Origin: a virus
Direction: 5' to 3' (one strand)
IMG/VR virus record: IMGVR_UViG_3300025108_004281
Location: 1-64,000 of that record
Length of the DNA stretch: 64,000 nucleotides
The translations under genes were made by a program, and so were the position numbers. The notes under the pieces are model-generated. The model had not been told where the DNA came from and made no database searches. It saw only the letters and a program-made list of their open reading frames with translations. Positions 32,260 to 40,272 of this stretch are shown here, one piece after another. The number at the start of each line of letters is the position of its first letter. Within the stretch, counting starts at the first letter, position 1.

Positions 32260-34965
32260 TTAATCATCAAAATCAAATAAACTATGGAATGTATTACTAG
32301 TATCTGTCTGCGACAAATCCCATTTTAGTACATTCAATAAGTTTTCTACTTTCTTATCAACTACTGCCTCTTCCATTGCATCGTCATCAAAAGGCAGTTG
32401 TTTAAACCAATCTGGTATATGCATTTCATCTGTTGGGTATGCAATACTTGTATAACCCATTGCATTACTCTTTAACCTGCACACAATTACTTTCATACCA
32501 TCTGTTATTTGCATACTGTATTGATCACTGTTTGCTTTTAACATGTTATTCCAGTTAATACTTGCTCTAACATGCCCAGGAATCATTACTTTCTTTTCGT
32601 CTTTGAGTTTTTCTAACTTGTAAAGACTAGCACTCTTGTTCATACTGAATGCTTTATTGTATGCTTCTGTGTAATATGTTAAGTTGTTTACCCTTTTAGG
32701 CATACCTTTCTTCCAAGAGTCCATTGCTTTGAACTCCTTCTTAAACTCTCTTACACTTGCAAGTACTTTTGTTTCACCGTCACCGTTTAGTGTCTGCCCT
32801 AGTATGTCACTTAAGAAGTCTTGCACAAACTCAGGTGTGTCTGATCTCTTAAGATCTAGGCCCATTACTTTAAGTTTTCCGCCTTCTGGTTGCCAACCTT
32901 CTAAGTCTAATACATTGATAGCATACCTTTTCTTAGTAATAAAGATACCTGCTCTACCAACAACTTCTCTACCTGCTTTAAGTATATTACCTTGACTAGT
33001 AGAAATGTTAAAGGCCTGTTTAGCAAATGAAGGGAAAGAGTCACTAACTGTATCTGAAATATTATCATATAATGCAATAGCACTATCCATGTCTAACTCA
33101 ATATCTTGCTTTTTACTAATTTCATGAGCACTAAAATATACAGAGTCAGTATCACCATAAACAATAGTATCGCCTGTGTGATCATATTCGCCAGTCAACA
33201 TTTTGTTTGTTTCTGCTCCCATGTGTCTAGTAATTGCTCTACCAGTGAGTGTTGTACTTTGTCCTATTCTATGGTCAAAGAACCTACTACCTGGATTACA
33301 AATAGCACCATATGTACTGTTAAGTAAAATTTTTCTAACTAACTGTCTCTTATCCCAGAATGCTATGTCCTCTGGTGTTGTTGCTTGTTTCTTTTTAGCC
33401 TGTAATTCTTGTCTCTCTGAATACCATTTCTCTAATAGACCGGGTATAATACCTTGTACGTCTGTTCTATATACAGTACCATTTGCACTAATGCACCATG
33501 GCTCCTCGCTATTAAACAGCATGTTATACACGTCAGCACCTTTAACACTAATTTCTCTTTTGTCTTCTAAGTCTAATATAAGTGGCTTGTCAACATCTTT
33601 AGCCATAACCATTTCATATTCATTAGTACCAAACTTACCTGCCCATGCATCTGCAAATGATTTCTTTTCTATTTGCATTTTTTCTGTAATTTCTTTATCT
33701 GTGTACTCTTGCCTTAGTTGTCCTACAATAGTTTCAGGAGCCATATTCAATGCTCTAATGACACTAGGATACAGACTGTTTATGTCCATCGACCCTACCC
33801 ATTCATGCATACCTTTCTTAGGAAATGCCACATAGGCACCTGCTACTGTATGCCCCCATGGGTTATCTGAATCTTTAGTTCTATTTCTATCAGGAACAAC
33901 CATGCCACGTCTGTGTGCTTCATTAACTATTGCTTGGTCAATAGTCTGTACCGCACCCATTGTTACTGGAAGTAATACTGTATTTTGATGTGCAATCTCA
34001 CTGGCAAGACTTATAAACTGCAACTTATCATCTAGTTTCTTAAGTAGCATTGTGTCTTGTATGTTATACTCTAAGAACAGTTCAAAGTCGTGATTGTATA
34101 GTCTGTCTAAACTACCATCATACACAACTTTCTTTTCACCTACTTCCATTTCACCAATGTAGTCTAGTCTGTAACTATGACGCTCTTCATAGTTATACTT
34201 TCTGTACAGTTGCATATAGTCTAAGTGTACACGACCTACTAAGTCATATGTTTGTGTTTCTCTACCGTGATTAACATATTCTCTTTTAATCACGTTTTTG
34301 TCTAGTAAACACAGACGTCTTGTTTCGCTTTTACCTAACACTTTGATAATTCTGTTTACAGTATAAGGAATATCATAACCTTCACTGTTCCAACCACTCA
34401 ATATATCTGCATCATCTATGAGACTAAGAAAAGCATCTAACATTGCTTTTTCATTACCAAACAATATAGTGTCGCCTACATTATCTGCTATCTTTTGTGC
34501 TTGTTCCCAATTAAGTGTCTTAGGCGGAACTGCTAAACAAACAATCTTATCCATCCAGTCTAAGTAAACACTGATACTGGTAATAGGCATAAATGCATCT
34601 TCAGGAGAACTATAACCTCTATCTGGATCAAAGTCTACCTCGATATCAAAAAAGCATTTGTGTAAGTCTGGTGCATCCATGCCCAAGTAATGATCTGCTA
34701 ATACTCTGTTTACAGGTTTTAGATCACTTTCATATGTGCGTTTGTTTTGATACAATGCAACATTACGTTTAAAGTCTTTCCAATTGTTTGCTGTAATCTT
34801 ACTTACTGGGTCGCCATACACACTATGCTGTTTGCCTTTAGGATCATCTACATAAAAGTAGTATCGCATAGGGTGATCAATAATCTTGCGTTCGCCCTCT
34901 TTAGTACGTTCAACGACTCTTACTATGCCTTTGTTCTGTTCAAAAACTGCGTCAACGTAACTCAT
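32260..34965 (-). CDS. Family-B DNA polymerase (gp43-like)
   Basis: 901 aa, the length of T4 gp43. The exonuclease site FFDIEVDFDP (near 107), GWNSEGYDIPY and YNIQDTMLL, then polymerase motifs MDINSLYPSVIRALN (A), KILLNSTYGAICNPG (B) and YGDTDSVYFS (C) are all intact. A C-terminal clamp-binding tail (NTFHSLFDFDD) is seen. It is the replicative polymerase with proofreading. It is preceded by a small gene whose promoter (35219) probably drives both. Confidence 0.97.
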   Translation of the reverse strand: MSYVDAVFEQNKGIVRVVERTKEGERKIIDHPMRYYFYVDDPKGKQHSVYGDPVSKITANNWKDFKRNVALYQNKRTYESDLKPVNRVLADHYLGMDAPDLHKCFFDIEVDFDPDRGYSSPEDAFMPITSISVYLDWMDKIVCLAVPPKTLNWEQAQKIADNVGDTILFGNEKAMLDAFLSLIDDADILSGWNSEGYDIPYTVNRIIKVLGKSETRRLCLLDKNVIKREYVNHGRETQTYDLVGRVHLDYMQLYRKYNYEERHSYRLDYIGEMEVGEKKVVYDGSLDRLYNHDFELFLEYNIQDTMLLKKLDDKLQFISLASEIAHQNTVLLPVTMGAVQTIDQAIVNEAHRRGMVVPDRNRTKDSDNPWGHTVAGAYVAFPKKGMHEWVGSMDINSLYPSVIRALNMAPETIVGQLRQEYTDKEITEKMQIEKKSFADAWAGKFGTNEYEMVMAKDVDKPLILDLEDKREISVKGADVYNMLFNSEEPWCISANGTVYRTDVQGIIPGLLEKWYSERQELQAKKKQATTPEDIAFWDKRQLVRKILLNSTYGAICNPGSRFFDHRIGQSTTLTGRAITRHMGAETNKMLTGEYDHTGDTIVYGDTDSVYFSAHEISKKQDIELDMDSAIALYDNISDTVSDSFPSFAKQAFNISTSQGNILKAGREVVGRAGIFITKKRYAINVLDLEGWQPEGGKLKVMGLDLKRSDTPEFVQDFLSDILGQTLNGDGETKVLASVREFKKEFKAMDSWKKGMPKRVNNLTYYTEAYNKAFSMNKSASLYKLEKLKDEKKVMIPGHVRASINWNNMLKANSDQYSMQITDGMKVIVCRLKSNAMGYTSIAYPTDEMHIPDWFKQLPFDDDAMEEAVVDKKVENLLNVLKWDLSQTDTSNTFHSLFDFDD

Positions 34966-35212
34966 TTAATTTGTCCGAATATTTTAACATAAATTTATAT
35001 TTGCTTGCCTCTGTTATAAACTTTGCATATATTTTTGCTACTGGTTTATAACTGCTTGTATAGTCTACTTCTCTAGAAAAGGTTGCTTCTTCACCAAATG
35101 CAAAGAAAGGAATCATTGTGTCATGCAGGCGATCTTCGAAGATGTGCTCATAGTCAGCATCATCTGTCCATTGCATGTCAAATAAATATACCTTTTCTAC
35201 AGTCAGACTCAT
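34952..35212 (-). CDS. Hypothetical protein, 86 aa
   Basis: Unrecognised. Contains an aromatic-rich core (FDMQWTDDADYEHIFEDRLHD). It lies upstream of polymerase, overlapping its start by 14 bases. Its ATG follows the 35219 promoter closely (predicted TSS about the A of ATG or next to it, no Shine-Dalgarno site). Confidence 0.65.
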   Translation of the reverse strand: MSLTVEKVYLFDMQWTDDADYEHIFEDRLHDTMIPFFAFGEEATFSREVDYTSSYKPVAKIYAKFITEASKYKFMLKYSDKLNELR

Positions 35213-35218
35213 ATTAGT

Positions 35219-35246
35219 AGTATAACAGATAGAACTATATTGTCAA
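35219..35246 (-). promoter_or_regulatory. Sigma70-like promoter for polymerase run
   Basis: TTGACA, 16-base spacer, TATACT. The predicted start lies at 35212, the first base of the ATG of the next gene, so leaderless initiation is possible. Confidence 0.75.
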
Positions 35247-35272
35247 CCTGTTTTTAGTTTATTGGTCCTGTT

Positions 35273-35539
35273 TTATAAGTGATCTTTACCGACTGCGGCT
35301 AGAATAGTTTCTAGTGCATCAAACTTGTCTGTTTCGTCAGTAAATGATGCCTTATGAGCAACTTTAACTGCTTTCATAAGGATTGCAGGTTTAATATCCA
35401 TTTCTTCTGCTATTGCTTTAACAGTTTCTCTTAAACCTACTTGGAGTGATTCTACTTCGTAAAGGACTTGGTCTCCTTCTTGAACTAGTTTTTTAAGTCT
35501 TGCGACTTCTTCTTGATTGAATGTTTTATTGAACGCCAT
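35273..35539 (-). CDS. dsbA: DsbA-like dsDNA-binding protein
   Basis: 88 aa, the same size as T4 DsbA (89 aa), a late-promoter dsDNA-binding protein. It has the same layout: N-terminal helix (NQEEVARLKKLVQEGDQVLYEVESL), then a winged segment (LRETVKAIAEEMDIKPAILMKAVKVAHKASF) and an acidic/hydrophobic end. It may help late transcription from the late boxes in this window. Confidence 0.65.
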   Translation of the reverse strand: MAFNKTFNQEEVARLKKLVQEGDQVLYEVESLQVGLRETVKAIAEEMDIKPAILMKAVKVAHKASFTDETDKFDALETILAAVGKDHL

Positions 35540-35574
35540 AATAATCCTGTGTGTATGTAATTAATTATCTAAGT

Positions 35575-35603
35575 ATTATACTAAAAAAGTAGATTGTGGT
35601 CAA
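35575..35603 (-). promoter_or_regulatory. Sigma70-like promoter for DsbA-like gene
   Basis: TTGACC, 17-base spacer ending TTTTTTAG, TATAAT, set three bases behind the TAG stop of the 101-aa gene. Confidence 0.88.
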
Positions 35604-35606
35604 GTA

Positions 35607-35912
35607 CTAATATTCAGTACTGGCCTCAAAGTCCCAATCGACCACATCTAATTCTTCTGCAAGTATATCTGCAATTTTAGTGCCTTCCTCAGCACTAATA
35701 TCTTCTTCAGTTAATACTTCGTACACTTGTACATCATCTGATTCGTAATGGACTACTTCTGCTTTAACTTTATTGCCACTACCATCAAATGATGAAAATA
35801 CTTTGGTAGGAACAACACTTTGAACTATGTCAAAAAAGTCAACAATATCATCACGTGATATTTCCTTTTCAACTACAATCCTTACAAAATGTTTTCTTAC
35901 CTTATCTACCAT
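35607..35912 (-). CDS. Hypothetical protein, 101 aa
   Basis: Acidic alpha/beta protein (VRKHFVRIVVEKEISRDDIVDFF), unrecognised. It follows the EF-hand membrane gene with a five-base gap. Confidence 0.65.
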   Translation of the reverse strand: MVDKVRKHFVRIVVEKEISRDDIVDFFDIVQSVVPTKVFSSFDGSGNKVKAEVVHYESDDVQVYEVLTEEDISAEEGTKIADILAEELDVVDWDFEASTEY

Positions 35913-35917
35913 AGTAA

Positions 35918-36244
35918 TTACTTACCTTTACTAAATGCTTGAGCACCAAAGAAGGCGGCAACGATACCGGCAACTGCTACAAAGTATGTAGCGGCCATGT
36001 CACCTAGTATTTCACTTGCTTGATTTAAGCCAGCCAATACTGCTATTACTACTGCAAAAGGATACAGTAACATACCACTTAGTGCAAACCAAGCCATGCT
36101 ACGTTGAGCATCTCTCATTGCATCTAGATCTTCAAGTTCTTTTCTTTTGAACTCTAAGTACATTTGCTCTTCTGCTTTTGAAACTTTCCCATCTCCATTT
36201 GTATCAGCCGGATGGTGTACTGCTGTTGTTGTTTCTTCTGCCAT
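35918..36244 (-). CDS. Two-helix membrane protein with EF-hand-like loop
   Basis: 108 aa. A 12-residue calcium-binding-type loop, D14 to E25 (DTNGDGKVSKAE), is followed by a charged helix and two hydrophobic helices (about 49-70 and 84-104). Late-gene position next to fibre genes and a dual-TM topology would fit a holin or virion membrane protein; neither is proven. AGGAG precedes ATG. Confidence 0.6.
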   Translation of the reverse strand: MAEETTTAVHHPADTNGDGKVSKAEEQMYLEFKRKELEDLDAMRDAQRSMAWFALSGMLLYPFAVVIAVLAGLNQASEILGDMAATYFVAVAGIVAAFFGAQAFSKGK

Positions 36245-36256
36245 TATGTTCTCCTA

Positions 36257-37369
36257 CTAACTTATGACTGCTCTGTCTGTTACTCTTCTCCAGTTAGTGC
36301 CATCGCTAAATGCCATTACTGGACCTCCTGTTTCATTGGTTACATATATCATATGCCCAATGTATGCAGATGCATCAGGTACTGATAATACTGCATATCG
36401 TGGAAACTCAACTGGTCCTCCACTTGTTTCAACAACGCCATAGTCACTGTTGACTAGGGCAACTACTGAATCTGTTAAATTACCATAGTCTAAACTGTCT
36501 GTTACTGAGGCTGTAATTGCACCGTAATCGCTTACAGTTTCAAATAATATTGATGAAACAGAACCACCTACTGATAGTTTTGCTTCTGACTCATCATATG
36601 TAAATGCTGATGAACCATTGAATGTACCTTCATCGTTATATTGAATTTGCGTGTTACTGCCGCCTGGTGTAGCATCTACATTAGCAAAACTTACTGTACC
36701 ACTACCATCTGTAGTTAATACTTGATTAGCACTACCATCTGCTGTTGGCATAGTGTAAGTGCCGTTTACAATAAGTGTATTTGCTCTTACAACGTTAGGT
36801 GCTCCATTGGGTGCTATACTTCCTGTTACATTACCACTTAGGTTACCAACAAAAGCACCAGCACTAAACGTTTGACCATTTACGGTCCATTCGCCTTCTT
36901 CTTCGTCCCAGCGAATATAAACATTACTTTCGTTACCTCTGTTTACTAATATTCCTGCGTTAGCAGTTGCGGGTTGGTTTGATGGAAGGTCGCTGTTTAA
37001 AACTATTTCATTGTCAGCAATATTGAGAGTTTCTGTATTAATGATAGACTGTGTACCGTTTACAGTAAGATTACCTGTTATAGTAATATCATTTGCAAAG
37101 GTATTGTCTGTATCAATTCTAGCAAAACTTGTACTATTAATGCTATCTAATGTGTCAGCATCGCCTACCGTCAGTTTATTCCATGTTACAGAACCACCTG
37201 ATACAGTTGCAATTTTTAATAGTGTATTGCTTGAATCGAACCAAAGATCACCTGTCGAGATATTACTAACGTCACTAGGTGCGTCAGATGTCCCGTAAAT
37301 TCTAGAACCGCGTTTTCCAATTCTAAAACTACTTTGCGAGGTACCTTTGGCGTTCATTATGATTGCCAT
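36257..37369 (-). CDS. Tail-fibre/structural protein, 370 aa
   Basis: Ser/Thr/Gly/Asn-rich beta-repeat sequence typical of phage fibres. The segment LTVNGTQSIINTETLNIADNEIVLNS...GILVNRG..NVYIRWDEEEGEW recurs as a related block in the 40273 gene, so the two share a fibre module. The C-terminus (FPRYAVLSVPDA...DGTNWRRVTD) looks like a receptor- or glycan-binding tip. Upstream inverted repeats and a late box (37456) are likely control elements. Confidence 0.8.
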   Translation of the reverse strand: MAIIMNAKGTSQSSFRIGKRGSRIYGTSDAPSDVSNISTGDLWFDSSNTLLKIATVSGGSVTWNKLTVGDADTLDSINSTSFARIDTDNTFANDITITGNLTVNGTQSIINTETLNIADNEIVLNSDLPSNQPATANAGILVNRGNESNVYIRWDEEEGEWTVNGQTFSAGAFVGNLSGNVTGSIAPNGAPNVVRANTLIVNGTYTMPTADGSANQVLTTDGSGTVSFANVDATPGGSNTQIQYNDEGTFNGSSAFTYDESEAKLSVGGSVSSILFETVSDYGAITASVTDSLDYGNLTDSVVALVNSDYGVVETSGGPVEFPRYAVLSVPDASAYIGHMIYVTNETGGPVMAFSDGTNWRRVTDRAVIS

Positions 37370-37397
37370 TAGTTACGTCTCTCCAATATGTACTTGT

Positions 37398-37447
37398 CTA
37401 GCATACTGCTAGTCTACATGTAAACATGTAGTCAAATCCTATTAGGA
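37398..37447. repeat. Three tandem inverted repeats in divergent control region
   Basis: CTAGCA/TGCTAG (37398-37412), CTACATGT/ACATGTAG (37414-37431, two-base loop) and TCCTA/TAGGA (37437-37447). They lie between divergent late boxes, in the predicted leader of the minus-strand fibre gene. Confidence 0.55.
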
Positions 37448-37455
37448 CTTAACTA

Positions 37456-37463
37456 TATTTATC
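37456..37463 (-). promoter_or_regulatory. Late-type promoter box GATAAATA (minus)
   Basis: GATAAATA on minus, about 87 bases upstream of the fibre gene start at 37369; divergent from the plus box at 37469. Confidence 0.5.
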
Positions 37464-37468
37464 TTTTT

Positions 37469-37476
37469 TATAAATA
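37469..37476 (+). promoter_or_regulatory. Late-type promoter box TATAAATA (plus)
   Basis: Perfect TATAAATA ending 5 bases before the ATG at 37482. No Shine-Dalgarno site is present, so a leaderless transcript is predicted. Confidence 0.6.
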
Positions 37477-37481
37477 TATGT

Positions 37482-38150
37482 ATGAGTACAGAATACACTA
37501 AATGGACTGTAGATAGAATATTAGATACAGCACCAATTGAAACAGATAAACTACACGTTATGGATGTAGAAAATTTTATGCACCCTGATTTGTACGCACA
37601 GGTACAAAATTGTATACCATGGAATCAATGGCAAAACGAGGAACTACCAGGTAGACATGGGTATCATATAGGTCCAGACGACCCACAAGAAGCATTGCAA
37701 ATAGCCACAGAATATGTGTATAGAAACCAAGAGGTTTTAGATGCAATAGGTAATGTAATGAATATGTCAAGTAATGTAAACATCAATCAACCGTTTATGT
37801 GGATGGACACAAACAAAAATTCAGTACATGATGTTCACGTAGATCACCCTTCTTACTATTATACAGTTCAGCATTCATTAGCAGATACAGATGAATTTGC
37901 ACACACAGGTACTATGTTTTGGGAGGTTGATTGTGCTTATGATCAAGCCATAGACGAAGGACTAGATCCTACATTTGGCGAAGATAGTAAATTAGTACGA
38001 ATGGGACACCAAATGCCTTATGTTCCTAATAGGGCATACATATTACCAAGAAGCAGTAAAGGTTGGCATAGTTGCCCGGACCTTACTGTAGAACCGGACA
38101 CTATGCAAAGGGTTATGGTTTATTTAATTGCTACTCTTCAGAAAACTTAA
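37482..38150 (+). CDS. 2OG-Fe(II) oxygenase family protein
   Basis: 222 aa on the plus strand, opposed to its neighbours. Iron ligands H119 and D121 (HVD) and H196 (GWHSCP), with the 2OG-binding R210 (QRVMVYL), fit the prolyl/lysyl hydroxylase-like superfamily. The substrate is unknown; the collagen-like fibre at 44194 is a conspicuous candidate. The end overlaps the minus gene at 38131 by 20 bases. Confidence 0.8.
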   Translation: MSTEYTKWTVDRILDTAPIETDKLHVMDVENFMHPDLYAQVQNCIPWNQWQNEELPGRHGYHIGPDDPQEALQIATEYVYRNQEVLDAIGNVMNMSSNVNINQPFMWMDTNKNSVHDVHVDHPSYYYTVQHSLADTDEFAHTGTMFWEVDCAYDQAIDEGLDPTFGEDSKLVRMGHQMPYVPNRAYILPRSSKGWHSCPDLTVEPDTMQRVMVYLIATLQKT

Positions 38151-38880
38151 CTCTGTTCAAGTAAGTTTCAGCACCACGTGACATTTTGCCACTTGTATGA
38201 TCTTTGACAAATGCAGTAATAGTAATGCTATCACCTACGTCAGCATTAGACTTTTGTGAAAAGAATTTTACAATATTGGAGTTGCCTTCTTTGGCAACAT
38301 ACAAATAACTGTTACTTCTCCAAATAAATTTCTTGTGAAGTATTTCAACATTAAATGTTTCACGTTCATGTAGTCTTCCAACATGCTGACTTTGTTGTGC
38401 AAGTTCTTTTTCCATTTTGTTAAATGCACGTTGCTTTTGTCCGTTTTCATATACACTAGGCAAACTTGCAATAATACCAATGTCCTTGTATTGAACAAAT
38501 TCCTTATTAATAAGTCCTAGGATCGATTTTTCAAAGTCACTGATGTCACGTTTGATTGCTTTTAGACTTAGGCCTTTGAAATATTTAATCATATGCTCAA
38601 CATTTTCGCTATCGCTTTCAACAACTGAGATATCATTGTAATAGGTATCTAGTGTTTTATCAATACGAGATGTTTTGAATTTTTCAATACCTAAGTGGTT
38701 ATTGATAATAAACAGGTTAGGCAATTTCTTTTGATAACCGTTTTCATCTTCTTCGATGTTGGCATCCTTTTTGATGTAACCACCATTTACTCTGTTTACT
38801 GCTACTGACAATGAAAGAAGATCAGTAAGACTATACTGATCCTCAAACCATTTACCTGTTCTTGCTTTCTTAATATTCAT
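38131..38880 (-). CDS. Hypothetical phage protein, 249 aa
   Basis: Lysine-rich protein with a conserved-looking end (DVGDSITITAFVKDHTSGKMSRGAETYLNRVKF), which has an OB-like nucleic-acid-binding appearance. Not recognised. It is coupled to the following small gene by a one-base overlap. Confidence 0.7.
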   Translation of the reverse strand: MNIKKARTGKWFEDQYSLTDLLSLSVAVNRVNGGYIKKDANIEEDENGYQKKLPNLFIINNHLGIEKFKTSRIDKTLDTYYNDISVVESDSENVEHMIKYFKGLSLKAIKRDISDFEKSILGLINKEFVQYKDIGIIASLPSVYENGQKQRAFNKMEKELAQQSQHVGRLHERETFNVEILHKKFIWRSNSYLYVAKEGNSNIVKFFSQKSNADVGDSITITAFVKDHTSGKMSRGAETYLNRVKFSEE

Positions 38881-39137
38881 TAAGCGGCCTCTATCATTGA
38901 AAGTGGAACACTATATGAACGGCCTCGCATATCTACAATAGCCTTCTTAACATTCACTTTGGTAATAACACCAGGTGTGCGTTTTGTTTTTTGAACAACA
39001 AATACATTGTCGCCGACACTTAGACTTGCTTTAGCATTAAGTGTTTTAACAGAATTGGTAAATGCACTTAGTTCGTTAAGTTCTGACAAACTAAAGTTAC
39101 CGTTTTTAATTGCTTGTTTAATTTCTAAAAGTTCCAT
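38880..39137 (-). CDS. Small KOW/SH3-like protein, 85 aa
   Basis: C-terminal half (SVGDNVFVVQKTKRTPGVITKVNVKKAIVDMRGRSYSVPLSMI) has the KOW/SH3-like beta pattern of transcription and translation-binding proteins. N-terminal helix. Function unknown. Confidence 0.65.
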   Translation of the reverse strand: MELLEIKQAIKNGNFSLSELNELSAFTNSVKTLNAKASLSVGDNVFVVQKTKRTPGVITKVNVKKAIVDMRGRSYSVPLSMIEAA

Positions 39138-39511
39138 TACACATTCCTCAAAACATATCTACCTTCAACAACATCATCTCTGAAACTGCCATCTTTGTTT
39201 CTACCAGGTGATGTACTTGCATGAATAACATTTGAATAATCTGCAGGGTTGATACCTGTTCTAGCATAAACACTATCACATACTCTTTTCACCATCACAT
39301 TTCTGTGAGCAGTATTGACACCAGTTGGATATTCGCTACCTTCTGGGTGATCAATGTTTTCTTCGTGATTGTACCACATGCTTTCTAATCCAGTAAGTTG
39401 GATATTGTAACTAGGCAATGCCTTGTCAATCAAAGTAAGCGAACTAATCCAGTAACCTAGTGGTGCTGTAATTTTATCTTTGCTTTGATTTGTTGTATTT
39501 AAGTTTTGCAT
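39137..39511 (-). CDS. Hypothetical phage protein, 124 aa
   Basis: Unrecognised. Polar protein with a LESMWYNHEENIDHPEGS segment. It is the first gene of the three-gene run started by the promoter at 39552. Confidence 0.65.
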   Translation of the reverse strand: MQNLNTTNQSKDKITAPLGYWISSLTLIDKALPSYNIQLTGLESMWYNHEENIDHPEGSEYPTGVNTAHRNVMVKRVCDSVYARTGINPADYSNVIHASTSPGRNKDGSFRDDVVEGRYVLRNV

Positions 39512-39551
39512 AAAGACCTCCTACCGTCTGTTTTTGCTAAATTATGTATAT

Positions 39552-39580
39552 ATTATAGCAAATTCTAGGGTCGAGGTCAA
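39552..39580 (-). promoter_or_regulatory. Sigma70-like promoter
   Basis: TTGACC, 17-base spacer, TATAAT. The TGA stop of the HAD gene sits inside the -35 box. Confidence 0.9.
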
Positions 39581-40173
39581 CCGGTTTTTACAATTAAATT
39601 GTATATTTCTTCCCAGTTTTTACATACACTTGCATCACCTTTGTAATGCATATTGTGTCCATGTTCAACTAAGATACCTTTTAGACCAGCATCTATGCCC
39701 CAATCAACATTCTGTGGCTTGTCTTCAATCCAGTATGCTCCAGGATATTTTTTACCAAACTCTAGTAATATTTCATCCTTGTCTGCACCTGTATCTAAAC
39801 AAATAACTTCTTTAAAACAGTCGTCACCAAACAGTTTATTCAAGTTCTTAGTTCTAAGTTCTTGTGCATAAGGGTCTAAACTCAAACTTGTAATTGCTAC
39901 AAATTGATATTGATGTTGCTCATGTAACTTTTTAACAAAGTATTGAGCATCTCTAAGTGGAGGCAAAAATCCAATTGCCGCACTTTCATTAAAATTTTTA
40001 ATTACTTGATCACCAGTAGAGTCGTTTCTAAGATCAAACTTTTCTCTAATGCTGTAATGTAATCTGTGATTTTCTACTGGGAAGTGTCCTCTGTGTTCCA
40101 TCCAATTATGGAATGCAAACTCCCAATCTAATACCACACCGTCGCAGTCTGTTAATATAACTTTATTTTTCAT
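39577..40173 (-). CDS. HAD-like phosphatase
   Basis: Start at ATG 40173 (MKNKVILTDCDG); an earlier in-frame ATG (40188) lies inside the -10 box. Motif I DCDGVVLDW, motif II ITSLS, a lysine segment and motif III YWIEDKPQNVDWG match HAD hydrolases, which are known from marine phages. It could dephosphorylate nucleotides, sugars or proteins. The promoter's -10 box ends seven bases before the ATG and no Shine-Dalgarno site exists, predicting a leaderless transcript. Confidence 0.88.
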   Translation of the reverse strand: MKNKVILTDCDGVVLDWEFAFHNWMEHRGHFPVENHRLHYSIREKFDLRNDSTGDQVIKNFNESAAIGFLPPLRDAQYFVKKLHEQHQYQFVAITSLSLDPYAQELRTKNLNKLFGDDCFKEVICLDTGADKDEILLEFGKKYPGAYWIEDKPQNVDWGIDAGLKGILVEHGHNMHYKGDASVCKNWEEIYNLIVKTG

Positions 40174-40179
40174 ACATGT

Positions 40180-40208
40180 ATTATACATTCTTTTATCCTC
40201 TGTGTCAA
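40180..40208 (-). promoter_or_regulatory. Sigma70-like promoter for HAD gene, leaderless
   Basis: TTGACA, 17-base spacer, TATAAT. The predicted start is the A of the ATG at 40173. Confidence 0.88.
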
Positions 40209-40216
40209 GTCAAAAG

Positions 40217-40238
40217 AAAAGCGACCGAAGCCGCTTTT
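40217..40238 (-). terminator. Intrinsic terminator of the fibre gene run
   Basis: On minus: AAAAGCGGC, tetraloop TTCG, GTCGCTTTT, then CTTTTG. A 9-bp stem (one G-U pair) closed by a UUCG-type loop, just before the promoter at 40180. Confidence 0.85.
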
Positions 40239-40272
40239 CCAATGTTTATTTTGATTAGTCTAAACTAAACGA

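Noticed and set aside
33203-33835. 210-aa plus-strand frame
   Set aside because: Antisense shadow of the DNA polymerase gene, which has intact motifs; no ribosome-binding site.
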